From the NCBI GenBank assembly GCA_030651895.1, contig JAUSBR010000012.1, positions 1 to 54,811 on the forward strand: a DNA stretch of 54,811 nucleotides. The letters run 5' to 3'. This document shows positions 1 through 11,765 of this stretch, piece by piece; within the stretch, counting starts at the first letter, position 1; each line of letters opens with the position of its first letter. A program made the translations under genes and the position numbers. The notes under the pieces were generated by a model. It saw only the letters and a list, made by a program, of their open reading frames with translations. It had not been told where the DNA came from and ran no database searches. The stretch comes from Sideroxyarcus sp. GTDB lineage: Bacteria > Pseudomonadota > Gammaproteobacteria > Burkholderiales > Gallionellaceae.

Positions 1-939
1 GCCCTGGAATAGCGGCATGTTGAGCTGCAGGCCGACGCTGGTGCTGCGCACGTCGGTGGGACCGCCAGTGAAGCTGCTGTAGCCGCTGTAGCTGTTGTTG
101 TAGCTGGCGACGATGTCGATGGTGGGCAGGTGGCCGCCGCGATTGCGGTCGACTTCCTTGTCAGCCAGTTCGGCACCGGCCTGGGCGATGGCCAGTTGCG
201 GGTTGCTGCGGCGGGCGTCTTCCACCCATTGGTCGACGCTGGCCGGTTGCGGGGTCTCGAGTTTGAGGTTCTTCCCCAGCGCGCTCAGTTGGCCGGGGTC
301 GGCGTTGACCAGTTGCTGCAGGCCGCGGCGTTTGATCTCGAGGGCGCTCTGGGCGGCGATCTCCTGAGCGACGATGAGGTCGTAGCGGGCCTGGGCTTCG
401 TGGGTGTCGGTGATAGTGGCGGTACCGACTTCGAAGTTGCGCTTGGCCTGTTCGAGCTGCTGGGCGATGGCGGTCTTCTGCGCGGCGGCGAGCTGGACGC
501 TATCTTGGGCGATGAGGACATCGAAGTAGGCTTGGGCAACGCGCAGGACGAGGTCCTGTTCGGCCTGTTTGAATTGCGCCTCAGACTGGGCAACCTGCAG
601 TTCGGATTCGGTGTACAGGGCCCAGTTCTGTTCGCGGAACAGGGGCTGGACGAGGCTGACGCCGTAGCCGTGACTGTTGTATTTCTTGGTCGAATCGACG
701 GGCAGGACGGTGTGGACGTCGTTCTTGGTGGTGTTGGCGGTCAGATTGACGCTGGGCAACATGAGTGCGCGACCCTGGGTGAGCTTCTCCTGTCCGGCAT
801 CGCGCGCGGCGCGGGCGGCGCCAAAGGTGGCGTCCTGGCTCTGCGCGGCACGGTAGAGTTCGAGAAGGTCGGCGGCTCCGGCCAGCGGGCTGATGCCCAG
901 GGCCAGGATCACGCTGAGGGTCGTTCTGGATAAATTCAT
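1..939 (-). CDS. tolC: TolC-family outer-membrane efflux/secretion channel (3' end outside window)
   Basis: Trimeric outer-membrane channel of type I secretion and tripartite efflux systems. The 313 visible codons begin with a signal peptide (MNLSRTTLSVILALGISPLAGA, cleaved before ADLLELY, written here as the start region) and continue with the typical TolC helical pattern: LYRAAQSQDATFGAARAARD, then LVQPLFREQNW near residue 100 and QAEQDLVLRVAQAYFDVL shortly after. The C-terminal third lies beyond position 1. The ATG at 939 has a GGAG Shine-Dalgarno six bases upstream. A -35/-10 pair and a perfect palindrome sit just before it. The gene follows pcm on the same strand, an arrangement I associate with betaproteobacteria. 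The substrate and partner pump cannot be told from this window. The family call is firm; the exact symbol is less so. Confidence 0.9.
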   Translation of the reverse strand, partial: MNLSRTTLSVILALGISPLAGAADLLELYRAAQSQDATFGAARAARDAGQEKLTQGRALMLPSVNLTANTTKNDVHTVLPVDSTKKYNSHGYGVSLVQPLFREQNWALYTESELQVAQSEAQFKQAEQDLVLRVAQAYFDVLIAQDSVQLAAAQKTAIAQQLEQAKRNFEVGTATITDTHEAQARYDLIVAQEIAAQSALEIKRRGLQQLVNADPGQLSALGKNLKLETPQPASVDQWVEDARRSNPQLAIAQAGAELADKEVDRNRGGHLPTIDIVASYNNSYSGYSSFTGGPTDVRSTSVGLQLNMPLFQG

Positions 940-950
940 CGCCTGCTCCA

Positions 951-972
951 AATATTAGAGATTTCTAATATT
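951..972. promoter_or_regulatory. Palindromic operator over the tolC promoter
   Basis: A perfect inverted repeat: arms AATATTAGA (951-959) and TCTAATATT (964-972) separated by four bases. It overlaps the predicted -10 box (968-973) and the likely transcription start of the minus-strand tolC gene, and ends 11 bases before the start codon. Placement and symmetry are those expected of a homodimeric repressor operator. No regulator gene adjoins it, so the binding protein is unknown. Confidence 0.6.
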
Positions 973-996
973 ACATGCTGCGACTACACTTTACAA
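968..996 (-). promoter_or_regulatory. Sigma-70-type promoter of tolC
   Basis: On the minus strand TTGTAA (996-991) and TAATAT (973-968) are separated by exactly 17 bases. The position fits a start site about 20-25 bases before the tolC ATG. The palindromic operator covers the -10 element, so repressor binding would block polymerase. Confidence 0.5.
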
Positions 997-1033
997 GCTG
1001 GCATCACCCTTTCGGCGATGCCAGTGGGAGATA

Positions 1034-1687
1034 CTAGAACACGAAACGTTGCGGTTGCGGTGCGTTAGCCAACGGTGCGACGTTGGTTTCAAACAGAATG
1101 ACGGTCTCGAACACGCCCGGCGCGACACAAGTCACCCGCATGGCCTGCATCGCCGGTGCATCACCCACGACGGCGAACAGGCGGCCACCGACGTTCAGCA
1201 TCTCGTAAAGCGATTCCGGCGGCAGCGGCACGGAACCGGTCAGCACGATGGCATCGAACTTCTCGCCACCCCAGCCCTTGGAGGCGTCGCCGACTTCCAG
1301 CGTGACGTTGTCGAAATGGTGCGCCGCCAGATTGCGGGCGGCGCGGGCGCTCAGTTCCTGCACCAGTTCCACGCTGACCACATGGTCGGCCATGCGCGAC
1401 AGCAGCGCGGTGAGATAGCCGCTGCCGGTGCCCACTTCCAGCACGCGGTCGCTGCGCTTGAGATTGAGCGCCTGCAAAGCGCGCGCTTCCAGCTTGGGCG
1501 ACCACATCGCCACGCCGTGACCGAGCGGGATCTCCACATCCATGAAAGCCAGCGTCTGTTTGTCCACCGGCACGAATTGTTCGCGTTTGACCTTCTTGAG
1601 GAGGTCGAGCACATTCATATCCAAAACGTCCCAGGGACGTATCTGTTGTTCCACCATGTTGAAGCGAGCGAGTTCCACGTTGTTCAT
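1034..1687 (-). CDS. pcm: Protein-L-isoaspartate O-methyltransferase
   Basis: SAM-dependent methyltransferase that methylates isoaspartyl residues in damaged proteins so that they can revert to aspartate. The 217-residue protein has the family N-terminus (MVEQQIRPWDVLD), the SAM-binding motif VLEVGTGSGYLTALL near residue 83 and the later block DAIVLTGSVPLPP. The open frame extends 30 codons further upstream, but the ATG at 1687 is chosen because it follows a GGGGACAGGGGG purine tract and matches family length. A good sigma-70 promoter lies 44-72 bases upstream. The gene precedes tolC on the same strand with a 94-base gap holding the tolC promoter, so the two can be transcribed independently. 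Confidence 0.88.
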   Translation of the reverse strand: MNNVELARFNMVEQQIRPWDVLDMNVLDLLKKVKREQFVPVDKQTLAFMDVEIPLGHGVAMWSPKLEARALQALNLKRSDRVLEVGTGSGYLTALLSRMADHVVSVELVQELSARAARNLAAHHFDNVTLEVGDASKGWGGEKFDAIVLTGSVPLPPESLYEMLNVGGRLFAVVGDAPAMQAMRVTCVAPGVFETVILFETNVAPLANAPQPQRFVF

Positions 1688-1730
1688 CCCCCTGTCCCCT
1701 TGCTGCGTAAGTGTATTTATTCGAAGGCGC

Positions 1731-1759
1731 AGTATAACAAGCACTTTCAGCCTGTACAA
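1731..1759 (-). promoter_or_regulatory. Sigma-70-type promoter of pcm
   Basis: Minus-strand TTGTAC (1759-1754) and TATACT (1736-1731) with a 17-base spacer. The -10 matches the consensus in five of six positions. The start site would fall near 1724, giving a short leader before the pcm ATG at 1687. Confidence 0.45.
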
Positions 1760-1895
1760 AGCATTAAACCCTTTCAAACCGGCTGTGCTGTCGATTACCG
1801 CTTCACGCGATGCACCCGGTACTCGAGCCTGTTTCGGGTTTCCCGACTCGAATCGTCAACTTGCCTTCTCCCCGCCTTTCCAGTACCTTGCCACC

Positions 1896-4133
<2,238 letters not shown>

Positions 4134-4140
4134 TCGCGCC

Positions 4141-4335
4141 ATGCTCGCTACCGACCCTTCTCCTGAGATCACTTCCGCTTCGCCCTGCATCGGCCATTGC
4201 ACGACGGTGCTGGGCGATGATGTCTGCCGCAGTTGTTTGCGCACCTTCGACGAGGTGAATCGCTGGCTGGAGATGAACGAGGACGAGCGCCGCGCTGTGA
4301 ACAGGCGCATCTCAATCGAACGCTCGAAGAACTGA
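4141..4335 (+). CDS. DUF1289 small cysteine-rich protein
   Basis: A 64-residue protein with the DUF1289 pattern: SPCIGHCT near residue 15, then DVCRSCLRTFDEVNRWLEMNEDERRAV. The four cysteines (CxxxC and CxxC) suggest a small metal-binding knuckle. The family function is unknown. It begins seven bases after the stop of the YkgJ-like gene and ends six bases before uppP, so all four genes from thiC to uppP probably share a transcript. Confidence 0.78.
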   Translation: MLATDPSPEITSASPCIGHCTTVLGDDVCRSCLRTFDEVNRWLEMNEDERRAVNRRISIERSKN

Positions 4336-4341
4336 CCTCTC

Positions 4342-5169
4342 ATGGATATCCTCATACTCATCAAAGCCGCCATCCTTGGCGTAGTCGAAGGTCTTACCGA
4401 GTTCCTGCCCATCTCTTCCACCGGCCACCTGATCCTGGTCGGCGACCTGCTGGGTTTCAATGACGAGCGCGGCAAGGTGTTCGAGATCGTGATCCAGTTC
4501 GCGGCCATTCTGGCGGTGTGCTGGGAATACCGGGGCAAGCTGACCACAGTGGCAACCGGGTTGGTGCGCAAGGAGGAGGCCGCGCAGCGCTTCACCTTTA
4601 ATCTGTTCATCGCTTTCCTGCCGCTGGCTATCCTTGGCCTGCTTTTCGGCAAAGCCATCAAGGCGAATCTGTTTTCGCCGGTGCCGGTGGCGCTGGCTTT
4701 CATCATCGGCGGTGTCTTTATCTTGTGGGCGGAGAAGCGCAAGCATTCGGAACACATCGCGAGCGTGGACGATATGCACTGGAAGGATGCGCTGAAGATG
4801 GGGCTGGCGCAGGCGCTGGCCTTGATCCCCGGCACTTCGCGTTCGGGCGCGACGATCATCGGGGGTTTGTTCTTCGGGTTATCGCGCAAGGCGGCGACGG
4901 AATTCTCATTCTTCCTCGCCATCCCGACGCTGACCATGGCAACACTATATGAGGTGGTGAAGTATCGCGACCAGTTCCATGCCGAGGATCTCGGCATCTT
5001 TCTGGTCGGCTCTATCGCCTCGTTCATCAGCGCGTTCATCGCGGTGCGCGGCTTGTTGCGCTACATCAGCCGCCACGATTTCACGATCTTTGCGTGGTAT
5101 CGCATCGCGTTCGGATTGATCGTACTGGCGACTGCCTATGGCGGGCTGGTGGATTGGACACAGCCGTAA
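4342..5169 (+). CDS. uppP: Undecaprenyl-diphosphatase UppP (BacA)
   Basis: Integral membrane enzyme that dephosphorylates undecaprenyl diphosphate to recycle the lipid carrier for peptidoglycan and other wall polymers; its loss or gain alters bacitracin sensitivity. The 275-residue protein contains both signature segments: [17 protein letters not shown] (about residues 16-32) and [14 protein letters not shown] (about 162-175). Multiple hydrophobic helices run along its length. It is last in the thiC transcript, and its stop codon abuts a strong bidirectional terminator. Confidence 0.96.
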   Translation: MDILILIKAAILGVVEGLTEFLPISSTGHLILVGDLLGFNDERGKVFEIVIQFAAILAVCWEYRGKLTTVATGLVRKEEAAQRFTFNLFIAFLPLAILGLLFGKAIKANLFSPVPVALAFIIGGVFILWAEKRKHSEHIASVDDMHWKDALKMGLAQALALIPGTSRSGATIIGGLFFGLSRKAATEFSFFLAIPTLTMATLYEVVKYRDQFHAEDLGIFLVGSIASFISAFIAVRGLLRYISRHDFTIFAWYRIAFGLIVLATAYGGLVDWTQP

Positions 5170-5197
5170 AAAAGCCCGCTCGCGAGCGGGCTTTTTT
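5168..5197. terminator. Bidirectional intrinsic terminator
   Basis: A perfect 30-base palindrome: six A, the stem GCCCGCTCG/CGAGCGGGC, then six T. It begins within the uppP stop codon and lies between the convergent genes uppP and rhodanese. The flanking A and T tracts let it end transcription from both sides. Confidence 0.93.
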
Positions 5198-5212
5198 GGC
5201 CTGTTGCAAACT

Positions 5213-5665
5213 TCAGCTTTGTTCCCAGGGCAGTCCGGCCAAACGCCAGCCATTCCGTTTGTTGCGCTGGTTTCCCGCATCCCTGTCTCCCTCGAAACCC
5301 TCCAGAATGTTGTAGCAGGTGTTGTAGCCGGCCTGCGTCGCAACCATGGCGGCCGCGTGCGAGCGGTGTGCGCTGCGGCACAGGAACAAGACCATCGCTT
5401 CTTTTTCAACCTGCTGTTCCAGCGCCGCCATGAAGTTGGGGTTCGGCTTCATGCCGGGGTAGTTGAGCCATTCGATCTCGACCGCGCCGGGCACTTTGCC
5501 GACCCAGTCGATCTCGGCGCGCGTGCGCACGTCGACGATCCTGGCGCCCGGTGCGTTACGCATCAGCTCGTAGGCCTCCTGCGGCGTCACGGCACCCGCA
5601 TACGGCAGGTTAAGTTCTTTCCCGCGTTGTTGCGCGGCCTGTAGAATCTCGGTGATCTTTCCCAT
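5213..5665 (-). CDS. Single-domain rhodanese-like sulfurtransferase
   Basis: A 150-residue soluble protein of the rhodanese fold, which carries sulfane sulfur on an active-site cysteine. The CDC25/rhodanese core is visible as GARIVDVRTRAEIDWVGKVPGA (about 40-61) and the active-site loop LCRSAHRSH with Cys96. A short N-terminal helix region precedes the domain. No partner gene adjoins it, so the physiological thiol acceptor is unknown. It is transcribed divergently from the cation exporter and ends at the shared terminator with uppP. Confidence 0.85.
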   Translation of the reverse strand: MGKITEILQAAQQRGKELNLPYAGAVTPQEAYELMRNAPGARIVDVRTRAEIDWVGKVPGAVEIEWLNYPGMKPNPNFMAALEQQVEKEAMVLFLCRSAHRSHAAAMVATQAGYNTCYNILEGFEGDRDAGNQRNKRNGWRLAGLPWEQS

Positions 5666-5739
5666 CTGGCTTCCTGTGTTTATCCTTTAACTTGCCGGTG
5701 CTATGCTGCATGGCACGCCTGCATACTATCCCAACAATA

Positions 5740-6915
5740 ATGAAAAATCACACGCACGCCCACGCTCACGACAAATCAGCCGCTTTCGAACCGGCGCATC
5801 CGGTGCGTTTTGCGGCAGCGCGCAAGAGTACCTGGGTAAGCATCATCATCAATCTGCTGTTGACGGTGATGCAGGTGCTGGGCGGGTTCTTCGGCAAGTC
5901 GCAATCGCTGATGGCGGACGGCCTGCATTCTTTTGCCGACCTGATATCCGATGTGCTGGTGTTGTTTGCCAACCGCCACGGCAACAAGCATGCGGATGCC
6001 AATCATCCTTACGGCCACGCACGCATCGAAACTGCCGCATCGCTCATCCTCGGCACCAGTCTGGCCGCACTCGGGGTCGGCTTGCTGATCTCTGCGGGCA
6101 TGCGCCTGCAGCATCCCGAGCATGTGCAGGCGGTAAGCCCGCTTGCGCTCTGGGTTGCGATCATCGCGCTGGCGGCCAAGGAGGGCATGTTCCGCTACAT
6201 GCTGGCCGTCGCTCAGCGCGTGCGCTCGCAGATGCTGGTGGCAAACGCCTGGCATGCGCGCTCAGATGCAGCCTCTTCGCTGGTGGTCATCGTCGGCATC
6301 GTCGGCAACCTGCTGGGCTACACCTTTCTCGATCTGGTCGCCGCCGGGGTGGTGGGTGTGATGATCGCCTGGATGGGCATCCAGTTCGCGCGCGATGCGA
6401 TGCTGGAACTGGTCGACACCGGCCTGGACCAGGAGGAGGTGCGCGCCATCCGTAACACCCTGAAAGCCGTACCCGGCGTGATCGGACTGCACGAGCTGCG
6501 TACGCGCAAGATGGCCGACAACGCGCTGGTGGATGCGCACATCATGGTGGACCCCAAGGTCAGCGTGTCGGAGGGGCATTACATCGCCGAGGCGGCACGT
6601 TCGGCCGTGCTGAACGGCCATCACGTGATGGATGTGATGGTGCATATCGATCCGGAAGACGATGCAAAAGCCAAACCGAACGCGCACTTGCCGCAACGCC
6701 ATCTGTTGCTGGCCCATCTGGCCGACCGTCTCGGCATGCAGTTGCCGCCCTCGACCCGCGTCGTGCTGCACTATCTTGGGGGGCACGTGGATGCGGAGTT
6801 GCTGTTCGATACCACTGTCGATCTCGTTGCCATGCAGCGCAAATGTGCTGCCGTCACGGCAAATGACCCGTATTTCCGCAGCATCCAGATCTTTATGCTT
6901 GGCGCACCAAATTAG
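5740..6915 (+). CDS. Cation diffusion facilitator (CDF) family exporter
   Basis: Inner-membrane proton-driven exporter of divalent metals. The 391-residue protein has a His-rich N-terminus (KNHTHAHAHDK), the CDF core with TM2 motif SLMADGLHSFADLISD and TM5 motif NAWHARSDAASSLVV, and a cytoplasmic domain with LRTRKMADNALVDAHIMVDP. The HxxxD and DxxxD-like pairs for the metal site are present, but metal specificity cannot be read with confidence. The C-terminal extension beyond about residue 320 is longer than in minimal CDF proteins. The frame is open to a TTG at 5692; I chose the ATG at 5740 although no clear Shine-Dalgarno precedes it. Its stop codon lies inside the NtrC site of glnA. Confidence 0.87.
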   Translation: MKNHTHAHAHDKSAAFEPAHPVRFAAARKSTWVSIIINLLLTVMQVLGGFFGKSQSLMADGLHSFADLISDVLVLFANRHGNKHADANHPYGHARIETAASLILGTSLAALGVGLLISAGMRLQHPEHVQAVSPLALWVAIIALAAKEGMFRYMLAVAQRVRSQMLVANAWHARSDAASSLVVIVGIVGNLLGYTFLDLVAAGVVGVMIAWMGIQFARDAMLELVDTGLDQEEVRAIRNTLKAVPGVIGLHELRTRKMADNALVDAHIMVDPKVSVSEGHYIAEAARSAVLNGHHVMDVMVHIDPEDDAKAKPNAHLPQRHLLLAHLADRLGMQLPPSTRVVLHYLGGHVDAELLFDTTVDLVAMQRKCAAVTANDPYFRSIQIFMLGAPN

Positions 6916-6919
6916 TGCA
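6903..6919 (+). promoter_or_regulatory. NtrC binding site upstream of glnA
   Basis: The dyad GCAC-N7-GTGC (6904-6918) matches the enterobacterial NtrC consensus spacing. It lies about 110 bases upstream of the -24 element of the glnA sigma-54 promoter, a usual enhancer distance. It overlaps the TAG stop of the CDF gene. Only one full-quality site is visible. Confidence 0.65.
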
Positions 6920-6942
6920 TGGCGTCAATTTTGCGCCCCATT

Positions 6943-6968
6943 CATGGGCGTGCTTTGCAGCGCCCATG
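6943..6968. terminator. Hairpin after the CDF exporter gene
   Basis: CATGGGCG (6943-6950) pairs perfectly with CGCCCATG (6961-6968), and TGC/GCA inside extends the stem around a TTT loop with one bulged G. There is no following U-tract, so it may be a weak terminator, a 3' end stabiliser, or a structure between the NtrC site and the glnA promoter. Confidence 0.4.
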
Positions 6969-7013
6969 CCCGCCAAATATGGCACAATGCGCGTCTCGCA
7001 AGATTCTGGGGGA

Positions 7014-7029
7014 TGGCACAGTTTCTGCT
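7014..7029 (+). promoter_or_regulatory. Sigma-54 (-24/-12) promoter of glnA
   Basis: TGGCACA (7014-7020), four bases, then CTGCT (7025-7029) keep the required GG-N10-GC spacing and closely resemble the E. coli glnAp2 promoter. The start site would be near 7040, leaving a leader of about 60 bases. With the NtrC dyad upstream and ntrBC downstream, this argues that glnA is induced under nitrogen limitation. Confidence 0.8.
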
Positions 7030-7102
7030 GTACAGAAGCTCGTTTCATCAATCGCTTCGTTTCAAAAACAGCTTCGTTTTAATTTTATTGGGAGATTAGA
7101 GT

Positions 7103-8518
7103 ATGTCTAAAACCGCCGCCGACGTTCTGAAACTGATCAAAGAACAAGGCATCAAATTTGTTGATCTGCGCTTCACCGACACCCGTGGTAAAGAACAGCA
7201 CGTAGGCGTGCCGGTCTCCCATTTTGGTGCCGACAAGTTCGAAGAAGGCCATGCCTTCGACGGCTCCTCCATCGCCGGCTGGAAGGGCATTCAGGCTTCC
7301 GACATGCTGCTGCTGCCGGATCCCGATTCCGTTTATGTCGATCCTTTCTTCGACGAACCGACCATCGTGCTGACCTGCGACGTGATCGAGCCGACTGACG
7401 GCAAGGGTTATGACCGCGATCCTCGCTCCATCGCCAAGCGCGCTGAAGCCTACCTGAAGTCTTCCGGTATCGGCGACGCCGCTTACTTCGGCCCGGAACC
7501 CGAATTCTTCATCTTTGACTCCGTGCAATGGCATATCGACATGTCCGGCTGCTCGGTCAAGGTCAACTCCGAAGAAGGTGCCTGGGCGACCGGCCACTCC
7601 TTCGAAGGCGGCAACACCGGCCACCGTCCGACAGTCAAAGGCGGCTATTTCCCCGTCCCGCCCGTTGATAGCCTGAACGACATCCGCGCGCAAATGTGTC
7701 TGTTGCTGGAAGAGATCGGCATCCCCGTTGAAGTGCATCACCACGAAGTGGCGAACGCCGGCCAGTGCGAACTGGGTACCAAGTTCAACACACTGGTGAA
7801 GCGCGCTGACTGGACCCAGGCTCAGAAATACATCATCCAGAACGTTGCACACCAGTACGGCAAGACCGCGACCTTCATGCCGAAGCCCATCGTTGGCGAC
7901 AACGGTTCCGGCATGCACGTGCACCAGTCGATCTGGAAGGGTGGCAAGAACCTGTTCGCAGGCAACGGCTATGCCGGTCTGTCCGAAACAGCGCTGTTCT
8001 ACATTGGCGGCATCATCAAGCACGCCAAGGCACTGAACGCGATCACCAACCCCGGCACCAACAGCTACAAGCGTCTGGTTCCGCACTACGAAGCACCGGT
8101 GAAGCTGGCTTACTCCGCCAAGAACCGTTCCGCCTCGATCCGTATCCCGCACGTGGCCAGCGACAAGGCACGCCGTATCGAGACACGCTTCCCGGATCCT
8201 TCCGCCAACCCGTACCTGTGCTTCGCCGCGCTGATGATGGCCGGTCTGGACGGCATCCAGAACAAGATTCACCCCGGAGATCCCGCCGACAAGAACCTGT
8301 ACGACCTGCCGCCGGAAGAAGATGCAAAGATCCCGACCGTGTGCGCATCTCTGGATGAAGCCCTGGACGCTCTGGACAAGGACCGCGAGTTCCTGACCCG
8401 CGGCGGTGTGTTCTCCAGCGACTTCCTCGATGCTTATATCGCGTTGAAGATGGATGAAGTGAACCGCATCCGCATGACGACCCACCCGGTCGAGTTCGAC
8501 ATGTACTACAGCCTCTAA
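7103..8518 (+). CDS. glnA: Glutamine synthetase type I
   Basis: Dodecameric cytosolic enzyme that makes glutamine from glutamate, ammonia and ATP. The 471-residue protein is complete, with [18 protein letters not shown] N-terminal beta-grasp sequence (written here as [14 protein letters not shown]), the metal-site segment [21 protein letters not shown], and the GSI-beta adenylylation loop [10 protein letters not shown] with the modifiable Tyr at residue 400. Presence of that Tyr implies control by GlnE/GlnD, which are not in the window. A GGGAG Shine-Dalgarno precedes the ATG. Transcription is likely from the sigma-54 promoter at 7014 and ends at the terminator at 8537. Confidence 0.99.
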   Translation: MSKTAADVLKLIKEQGIKFVDLRFTDTRGKEQHVGVPVSHFGADKFEEGHAFDGSSIAGWKGIQASDMLLLPDPDSVYVDPFFDEPTIVLTCDVIEPTDGKGYDRDPRSIAKRAEAYLKSSGIGDAAYFGPEPEFFIFDSVQWHIDMSGCSVKVNSEEGAWATGHSFEGGNTGHRPTVKGGYFPVPPVDSLNDIRAQMCLLLEEIGIPVEVHHHEVANAGQCELGTKFNTLVKRADWTQAQKYIIQNVAHQYGKTATFMPKPIVGDNGSGMHVHQSIWKGGKNLFAGNGYAGLSETALFYIGGIIKHAKALNAITNPGTNSYKRLVPHYEAPVKLAYSAKNRSASIRIPHVASDKARRIETRFPDPSANPYLCFAALMMAGLDGIQNKIHPGDPADKNLYDLPPEEDAKIPTVCASLDEALDALDKDREFLTRGGVFSSDFLDAYIALKMDEVNRIRMTTHPVEFDMYYSL

Positions 8519-8536
8519 GCAGTAGCGAGGTGATTG

Positions 8537-8567
8537 AAAACGGAGCCTTCGGGCTCCGTTTCTTTTT
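8537..8567 (+). terminator. Intrinsic terminator of glnA
   Basis: CGGAGCC (8541-8547), loop TTCG, GGCTCCG (8552-8558), followed by TTTCTTTTT. It starts 18 bases after the glnA stop codon and separates glnA from the DUF4124 gene and ntrBC, so these are probably separate units joined only by read-through. Confidence 0.9.
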
Positions 8568-8633
8568 GTGCCTACGTCTTTTCAGCACGCCCCCCTTAAC
8601 CTATACTGCGCCCACTGTTTTCAGGGCCACATC

Positions 8634-9146
8634 ATGAAACTACGTCACCTGTTCGTTCTGGCTTGTGCGGCGAGCTTCGCCGTCAGCGCGCACGCTGAGA
8701 TCTACAAACGCGTGGACGAGGACGGTCATGTCACCTATTCCAGCGCTCCGATCAAGGGCGGCAAGAAACTCCACCTCGAACCTTTGCCCACCATGGCCGC
8801 GCCGCCGAAGCAGAACAAGGCTGCCGTGAACTTTCCCCGAGTGAATTCGGAAACACAGACGCGCCGCGACGATACCCGCCGCAAGATACTGGAAGACGAA
8901 CTCGCCTCCGAGCAAAAAGCGCTTGAGGAGGCTCGCGCTAAATTAAAAGAGGCGGAGGACAACCCAGAGGTATATCAACAAACGATCGTTGTAGGAAAAA
9001 CGAAAGATGGCGCACCAATCACAAAGACCGTAACCAACCGTAATGTTGCCAAATACGATGAAAAAGTTAATCCTTTGCTGGATGAGGTGAGCAATCACGA
9101 GAAGAACATCGAAGCGCTGCAGACCGAGCTTGCCAATCTCAAGTAG
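8634..9146 (+). CDS. DUF4124 periplasmic protein with coiled coil
   Basis: A 170-residue exported protein: signal peptide ending SAHA before EIYKR, then the DUF4124 block IYKRVDEDGHVTYSSAPIKGGKKLHL. Residues about 75-115 are a charged coiled coil (RRKILEDELASEQKALEEAR), and another helix closes the C-terminus (HEKNIEALQTELANLK). DUF4124 proteins often sit between glnA and ntrB in betaproteobacteria, but their role is unknown. The ATG at 8634 is chosen because it gives a clean signal peptide. Codons 100-140 are AT-richer than the rest. Confidence 0.82.
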   Translation: MKLRHLFVLACAASFAVSAHAEIYKRVDEDGHVTYSSAPIKGGKKLHLEPLPTMAAPPKQNKAAVNFPRVNSETQTRRDDTRRKILEDELASEQKALEEARAKLKEAEDNPEVYQQTIVVGKTKDGAPITKTVTNRNVAKYDEKVNPLLDEVSNHEKNIEALQTELANLK

Positions 9147-9184
9147 TCGCTCTTCATGGCATGTTTTCTGCTTTATAGACTGAC

Positions 9185-10240
9185 ATGCCGACCTCATCAC
9201 TTCCCTCGCTGGAACACCTCTCCACAGCAGTCATTCTGCTGGACGAGCAGTCGCGCATCGCATTCCTGAATCCGGCGGCCGAGCATCTGTTCGGCATCAG
9301 CAGCACCAACCTCATCGGGCATCCGCTGCAATACGCTTTCTCGCATACCGAACAGTTGTTCAGCACCATCCAGTCCGCGCTGTCCAGCCATGCCAGCCAC
9401 ATCGAACACGAGATGACACTCGGCACGCACGCCTCCGGCAGCAAGTTCCATCTGAGCTGTACCGCCACCCCGCTGCAGGTCGCACCCTACGCGCTGCTGC
9501 TCGAGTTCCACACCATCGATCGCCCATTGAAACTGGCACGCGAAGAGCAGATGCTGGACCAGACCCAAGCCAATCGCTTGCTGCTACGTAATCTGGCGCA
9601 CGAGATCAAGAATCCGCTCGGCGGCATACGCGGCGCGGCACAGCTGTTGGAACAGGAACTGGACCGGCCCGCCCTTCGCGAATACACCCAGGTCGTGATA
9701 CAGGAAGCGGACCGCTTGCGTTCGTTGATGGAAAAACTGCTCACGCCGCAACACGTGCCCCATTTCAGTGCGCTCAATATCCACGAAGTGCTGGAGCGTG
9801 TCCGCAGCGTGGTGCTGGCCGAATTGCCGGAAGGGCTGCTCATCCACCGCGACTACGACCTGAGTCTGCCAGAAGTGCATGGTGACAAGGAGCAACTCAT
9901 CCAGGTGATGCTCAACATCGTGCGCAATGCGGCACAGGCGATGAAGGGCAAGGGCACGATCACCCTGCGCACGCGTATCACTCGCCAGATCACGCTGATG
10001 AAGAAACTTCACCGCCTCGCCATCGCTGTGCAGATCATCGACAACGGACCCGGCATCCCCACCCATCTGCGCGACAAGATCTTTTACCCGCTGGTCTCCG
10101 GTCGCCCGGAAGGTCACGGACTCGGCCTCACGCTGGCGCAGGACTTCGTCAGCCAGCATCAGGGCAGCATAGAATTCGAAAGCGAACCGGGACGCACCTG
10201 CTTCACCGTCGTGCTCCCGCTACCACACCCAGGAAAATAA
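9185..10240 (+). CDS. ntrB: Nitrogen-regulation sensor histidine kinase NtrB
   Basis: Cytosolic kinase/phosphatase that controls NtrC phosphorylation in response to PII. The 351-residue protein has a PAS domain (about 8-75: LLDEQSRIAFLNPAAEHLFG), the phosphoacceptor motif NLAHEIKNPLGGIRG with His139, and the ATPase N-box NIVRNAAQAM, G1 DNGPGIP and G2 GHGLGLTLAQDF. There are no membrane segments, as expected. It sits two bases upstream of ntrC, so the pair is co-transcribed. No strong Shine-Dalgarno is seen before the ATG at 9185. Confidence 0.95.
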   Translation: MPTSSLPSLEHLSTAVILLDEQSRIAFLNPAAEHLFGISSTNLIGHPLQYAFSHTEQLFSTIQSALSSHASHIEHEMTLGTHASGSKFHLSCTATPLQVAPYALLLEFHTIDRPLKLAREEQMLDQTQANRLLLRNLAHEIKNPLGGIRGAAQLLEQELDRPALREYTQVVIQEADRLRSLMEKLLTPQHVPHFSALNIHEVLERVRSVVLAELPEGLLIHRDYDLSLPEVHGDKEQLIQVMLNIVRNAAQAMKGKGTITLRTRITRQITLMKKLHRLAIAVQIIDNGPGIPTHLRDKIFYPLVSGRPEGHGLGLTLAQDFVSQHQGSIEFESEPGRTCFTVVLPLPHPGK

Positions 10241-10242
10241 CC

Positions 10243-11643
<1,401 letters not shown>

Positions 11644-11648
11644 CGTCT

Positions 11649-11753
11649 GTAAGGTGCAATAAGCCTGTCCTGAGCTCGTCGAAGGGCGTAGCGTATTGCG
11701 CCAGATGTTTGAGTATCCATACGGCGCAATGCCCGTTGCTTATCGGACCCTAC
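11649..11753. repeat. Composite REP-like inverted repeat
   Basis: Outer arms 11649-11664 and 11738-11753 match at 13 of 16 positions, and inner arms ATTGCGCC (11695-11702) and GGCGCAAT (11723-11730) match perfectly. The left arm holds an inserted-looking segment CCTGTCCTGAGCTCGTCGAAGGG-type core (11664-11686), a dispersed bacterial repeat also seen at 52717-52754. It fills the gap between ntrC and the convergent phosphoesterase gene. Confidence 0.65.
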
Positions 11754-11765
11754 GATGGTTTCCCC

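Noticed and set aside
130..933. Long plus-strand open frame opposite tolC
   Set aside because: It is a high-GC shadow of tolC; its sequence is low-complexity Gly/Val/Leu and shows no family, whereas the minus strand encodes clear TolC.
6980..6995. Second sigma-54-like TGGCACA before glnA
   Set aside because: No GC dinucleotide lies at the required N10 distance (GT instead), so it does not make a -12 element.
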